Shown one piece after another: positions 5,517 to 7,390 of a stretch of 7,390 nt of DNA. The position numbers and the translations under genes were made by a program. Numbering within the stretch: the first letter of the stretch is position 1; each line of letters starts with the position of its first letter. Source of the DNA: an uncultured Collinsella sp. (GTDB lineage: Bacteria; Actinomycetota; Coriobacteriia; Coriobacteriales; Coriobacteriaceae); assembly GCA_900752275.1 (NCBI GenBank), contig CAADUS010000168.1, positions 1 through 7,390 of the forward strand, read 5' to 3'. The notes beneath the pieces were generated by a model. The model ran no database searches, had not been told where the DNA came from, and was given only the letters and a program-made list of their open reading frames with translations.

Positions 5517-6707
5517 CTAGCAGTGCTCCAGTGCGCCGCTGGAGAAGAGCTTCCACGCCTTCCGAAACGACACGAGCCCGCCGCGCTGGGCCTCGACGCT
5601 TGCGTCTCCGCCGTAGACCACGGCGCGAGCAGAGGGGTCCAGACCGAGGTCGCGCTCCGATATGCTGGCCAGCGCGTCGAAGTACTTCGGCTTGTACGTG
5701 GCGGAGGATTTGACCTCCACGGCCTTCACGGCCCTGAGACCGCGCTGGACGAGGAGGTCGATCTCGTTCTTATTGCCGTCGCGCCAGAACGAGAGCTGCG
5801 GCGGCCTGCCTTCCGCATAGAAGGTCTTGAGCGCTTCGTCGATGATGGCGGCCTCGAACAGCGCCCCGTACTGCGGGCTCGTCATCAGCTCTTCCGGGCT
5901 GTCGATGCCTATGAGGTTGCAGGCGAGGCCCGTGTCGAGGAGGTAGAGCTTCGGCGTCTTGATGAGCCGCTTTCGCGCATTCGAGAAATAGGGCTCGAGC
6001 AGGTAGACGATGTGGCTCGCCTCGAGTATCGAGAGCCAGTCACGCGCCGTCTTCGTGTCAACGCCGCAGTCTCTGGCGAGGCTCGTGACGTTCAGCAGGT
6101 TTCCGCAGCTGAGCGCACACAGCTGCAGGAACTTCCCAAAAGCCGAGAGGCTGCGGACACCGAGCTCCTCGCGCACATCGCGTTGGAGATAGGTGTCGAT
6201 ATAGCTCGGGAAGAAGCTCTGCGGGTCGATGCCGGACGAGAACACTCGGGGATATCCCCCGTTGTAGACCCAGTCTGCCGCGCGCTTCGGCTCGAGTCCC
6301 GCGGAGTCGAGCTCATGGTAGGAAAGGGGGAGCAGGGTGAAGAGCGCCACGCGCCCCGCCAGCGACTGGCTCACGGCCTTAAGGAGCAGGAAGTTCTGCG
6401 ATCCGGTTAAGACGAATCGCCCGGGCTCGTTGGAATCGTCGATGATCTCCTGGAGGTAGGAGAAGAGATCGGGGACGCGCTGGGCCTCGTCGAATATGAC
6501 GTTTGACTTGTGTAGGGAAAGAAAGCTCCTGGGGTCGCTTTCGAAGAACGACCGGTTATCGGGATTCTCGAACGTGACGTACTCGTGGTCGGGGAAGGCC
6601 TGGCGCACGAGTGTGGTCTTGCCGCTCTGACGCGGACCCGTGACCGAGACTGCGGGAAACTTCCCTGCCTGATCGAGCAGCTTTGCCTCCGCATCGCGCT
6701 TTATCAT
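5517..6707 (-). CDS. AAA_14/DUF4143 P-loop ATPase with PD-(D/E)XK-like C-terminus
   Basis: 396 residues, the usual length for this family. ATG 6707 is preceded by GAGGAG with 5-base spacing. The N-terminal AAA_14 domain shows Walker A GPRQSGKTT (24-32, Lys30), Walker B NVIFDEAQ (69-76, Asp73-Glu74) and a sensor-1-like LTGSQN (100-105). YPRVF (152-156) and YIDTYLQRDVREE (169-181) are family signatures, and a winged-helix segment lies around 185-232. The DUF4143 part carries GALFEAAI (Glu285), NEIDLLV (Asp317) and VEVKSS (Glu331, Lys333), the spacing of a PD-(D/E)XK nuclease-like fold. No signal peptide or membrane segment is seen. The family is widespread and often horizontally moved; its substrate and role are poorly defined, and a nuclease activity is inference only. 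It stands alone, read leftwards, flanked by palindromic copies 2 and 3. It is GC-rich, unlike the neighbouring R-M pair, so it probably arrived separately. Confidence 0.92.
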   Translation of the reverse strand: MIKRDAEAKLLDQAGKFPAVSVTGPRQSGKTTLVRQAFPDHEYVTFENPDNRSFFESDPRSFLSLHKSNVIFDEAQRVPDLFSYLQEIIDDSNEPGRFVLTGSQNFLLLKAVSQSLAGRVALFTLLPLSYHELDSAGLEPKRAADWVYNGGYPRVFSSGIDPQSFFPSYIDTYLQRDVREELGVRSLSAFGKFLQLCALSCGNLLNVTSLARDCGVDTKTARDWLSILEASHIVYLLEPYFSNARKRLIKTPKLYLLDTGLACNLIGIDSPEELMTSPQYGALFEAAIIDEALKTFYAEGRPPQLSFWRDGNKNEIDLLVQRGLRAVKAVEVKSSATYKPKYFDALASISERDLGLDPSARAVVYGGDASVEAQRGGLVSFRKAWKLFSSGALEHC

Positions 6708-6731
6708 GGCTACTCCTCGAATAATATAGAA

Positions 6732-6800
6732 TCTACTACCTGATTAACACAGATATTACTCCCCGATTAACTTGAAGTCTACTACCTGATCTGCATGCGT
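6732..6800. repeat. Three imperfect direct repeats of exactly 23-bp period upstream of the ATPase
   Basis: Units begin at 6732 (TCTACTACCTGATTAAC), 6755 (ATTACTCCCCGATTAAC) and 6778 (TCTACTACCTGAT). The shared core is roughly TACTaCCtGAT. They lie 25-93 bases before the ATPase start and beside AT-rich sequence (minus-strand TATATTATTC) where a promoter would be. They could be operator sites for a regulator. Caution: the third unit overlaps an apparent ATPase-gene remnant, so part of the similarity may be accidental. Confidence 0.45.
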
Positions 6801-6827
6801 CGTAGCGGCAAGTCGACGGTGCTCAAT
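6774..6827 (+). pseudogene. Walker-A fragment of another AAA_14-type ATPase gene
   Basis: The plus strand reads EVYYLICMRRSGKSTVLN. The part MRRSGKSTVL matches the Walker A of DUF4143-family ATPases, whose typical text is a GxRRSGKSTLL motif; here the leading Gly would be Cys (GGC to TGC). An in-frame TAA lies upstream at 6768, and the reading is cut at 6827 where palindromic copy 3 begins. It is thus a scrap of about 18 codons, opposite in orientation to the intact ATPase. It is short, so chance resemblance is possible. Confidence 0.45.
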
Positions 6828-6985
6828 AGTCATCGGGGACGTTCTTTAATGACTGGTCAAAAGGGACACCCTTCCGGCACTTAGGGATGGTCCTTTCCTG
6901 CCGGCACTGGGGGACGGTCCTTCTTGTCTGGTTGCGAGGACTATCCCCGGTGGCTAGTCGCTTAAGAACGTCCCCAACGACTACC
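6827..6985 (+). repeat. Palindromic intergenic element, copy 3
   Basis: Same orientation as copies 1 and 2. Outer arms are at 6827-6858 and 6952-6983, and the inner hairpin starts GGGGACGGTCCTT and closes with AGGACTATCCCC. It has more arm mismatches than the other two copies, so it is the most decayed. It separates the accessory stretch from the downstream transporter gene. Confidence 0.88.
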
Positions 6986-7090
6986 TTGCACCAATCGATC
7001 CGTTAAATCTGCTCCGTACGCTGCATCGCTGCCATCACCGTACTATCCTGTATTGTTATCCGAACAGATACGACACAGGGGAGGCATCAG

Positions 7091-7390
7091 ATGCAACCTC
7101 GACAACAGTGTGACGCGCGGCCCCAACCGGTGTGCAGCCGTCGCATCTTCCTGGGTAGCGCTCTCGCTGCGAGCGCTACCGTCGTCGCCGGCGCGCTTGC
7201 CGGCTGCCAGCGTCCGTCCACGCTGGAAGTAGTTCAGCCCACGACGGGCGGCGGCCGCGATGACCTGTCCGATTCCGTGATCGGCAAGGACAAGATCCGC
7301 ATTGGCATGGAGGCGGCCTACGCCCCGTACAACTGGCAGGTTTCCGAAGCCAGCGAGTACACCATCCCCATCGACAACGTGCAGGGCGCC
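7091..7390 (+). CDS. ABC transporter substrate-binding lipoprotein, amino-acid type (family 3), 5' part
   Basis: 100 codons remain open to the window end. ATG 7091 follows GGGGAGG (7078-7084) with 6-base spacing. The signal peptide contains SRRIFLG (16-22), a twin-arginine (Tat) motif, a hydrophobic core (about 19-36) and the lipobox LAGC with Cys39, so the protein should be exported, lipidated and anchored outside the membrane. After a Ser/Thr/Gly-rich linker the mature domain begins KIRIGMEAAYAPYNW (71-85), the first strand and ligand-facing loop typical of periplasmic polar amino-acid binding proteins. The following SEASEYTIPIDNVQGA leads into the next family motif, which lies beyond the window. 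Permease and ATPase genes are expected downstream but not seen. No clear promoter is found in the 105 bases between palindromic copy 3 and the start. Confidence 0.88.
   Translation, partial: MQPRQQCDARPQPVCSRRIFLGSALAASATVVAGALAGCQRPSTLEVVQPTTGGGRDDLSDSVIGKDKIRIGMEAAYAPYNWQVSEASEYTIPIDNVQGA

Noticed and set aside
5523..6410. 295-codon plus-strand frame opposite the ATPase
   Set aside because: The ATPase on the other strand has complete Walker A/B and DUF4143 signatures; the plus frame is Arg/Glu/Val-rich without motifs.
7000..7090. Promoter for the substrate-binding protein gene
   Set aside because: TACTAT and TATTGT hexamers are present, but neither has a -35 partner at 16-18 bases, so I did not call it.

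Overview
The window looks like the chromosome of a high-GC Gram-positive gut-type bacterium. Coriobacteriia (for example Collinsella) is my best guess. It rests on the GC-rich codon usage of the backbone genes, a Tat/lipobox solute-binding lipoprotein and a LacX-type epimerase; no rRNA or marker gene is present to fix the taxon.

Layout. Bases 1-98 are the 3' end of an IS3-family insertion sequence (transposase tail plus terminal inverted repeat). Right behind it is a MerR-family regulator (142-1007) with a one-base frameshift in its effector domain. A hairpin-rich gap follows, then an unrecognised single-pass membrane protein with a very acidic cytoplasmic half (1184-2050) and a LacX-type aldose-1-epimerase (2130-3023). 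From 3024 to about 6985 the region is mosaic. Three same-orientation copies of a roughly 160-bp nested palindromic element (3032-3192, 5358-5514, 6827-6985) punctuate it. Between copies 1 and 2 lie an IS256-like transposase N-terminal remnant and a complete type II restriction-modification pair: an EcoRV-like endonuclease (3429-4241, +) and its M.EcoRV-like Dam-family adenine methyltransferase (4235-5068, -), convergent and overlapping by 7 bp. Between copies 2 and 3 lie an AAA_14/DUF4143 ATPase (5517-6707, -), a 23-bp-period repeat upstream of it, and a scrap of a second Walker-A ATPase gene. The backbone resumes at 7091 with an amino-acid-type ABC transporter substrate-binding lipoprotein that runs off the window end.

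How it fits together. The endonuclease keeps the residues that in R.EcoRV do catalysis and read GATATC, and the methyltransferase is close to M.EcoRV along its length, so I predict a working GATATC system. The cassette is visibly more AT-rich than its flanks and sits next to transposase debris, which suggests acquisition by transfer. Because the palindromic elements are direct repeats of one another, recombination between them would remove the R-M pair or the ATPase as discrete modules. The most notable content is therefore this repeat-partitioned accessory island; the R-M enzymes themselves belong to a known family.
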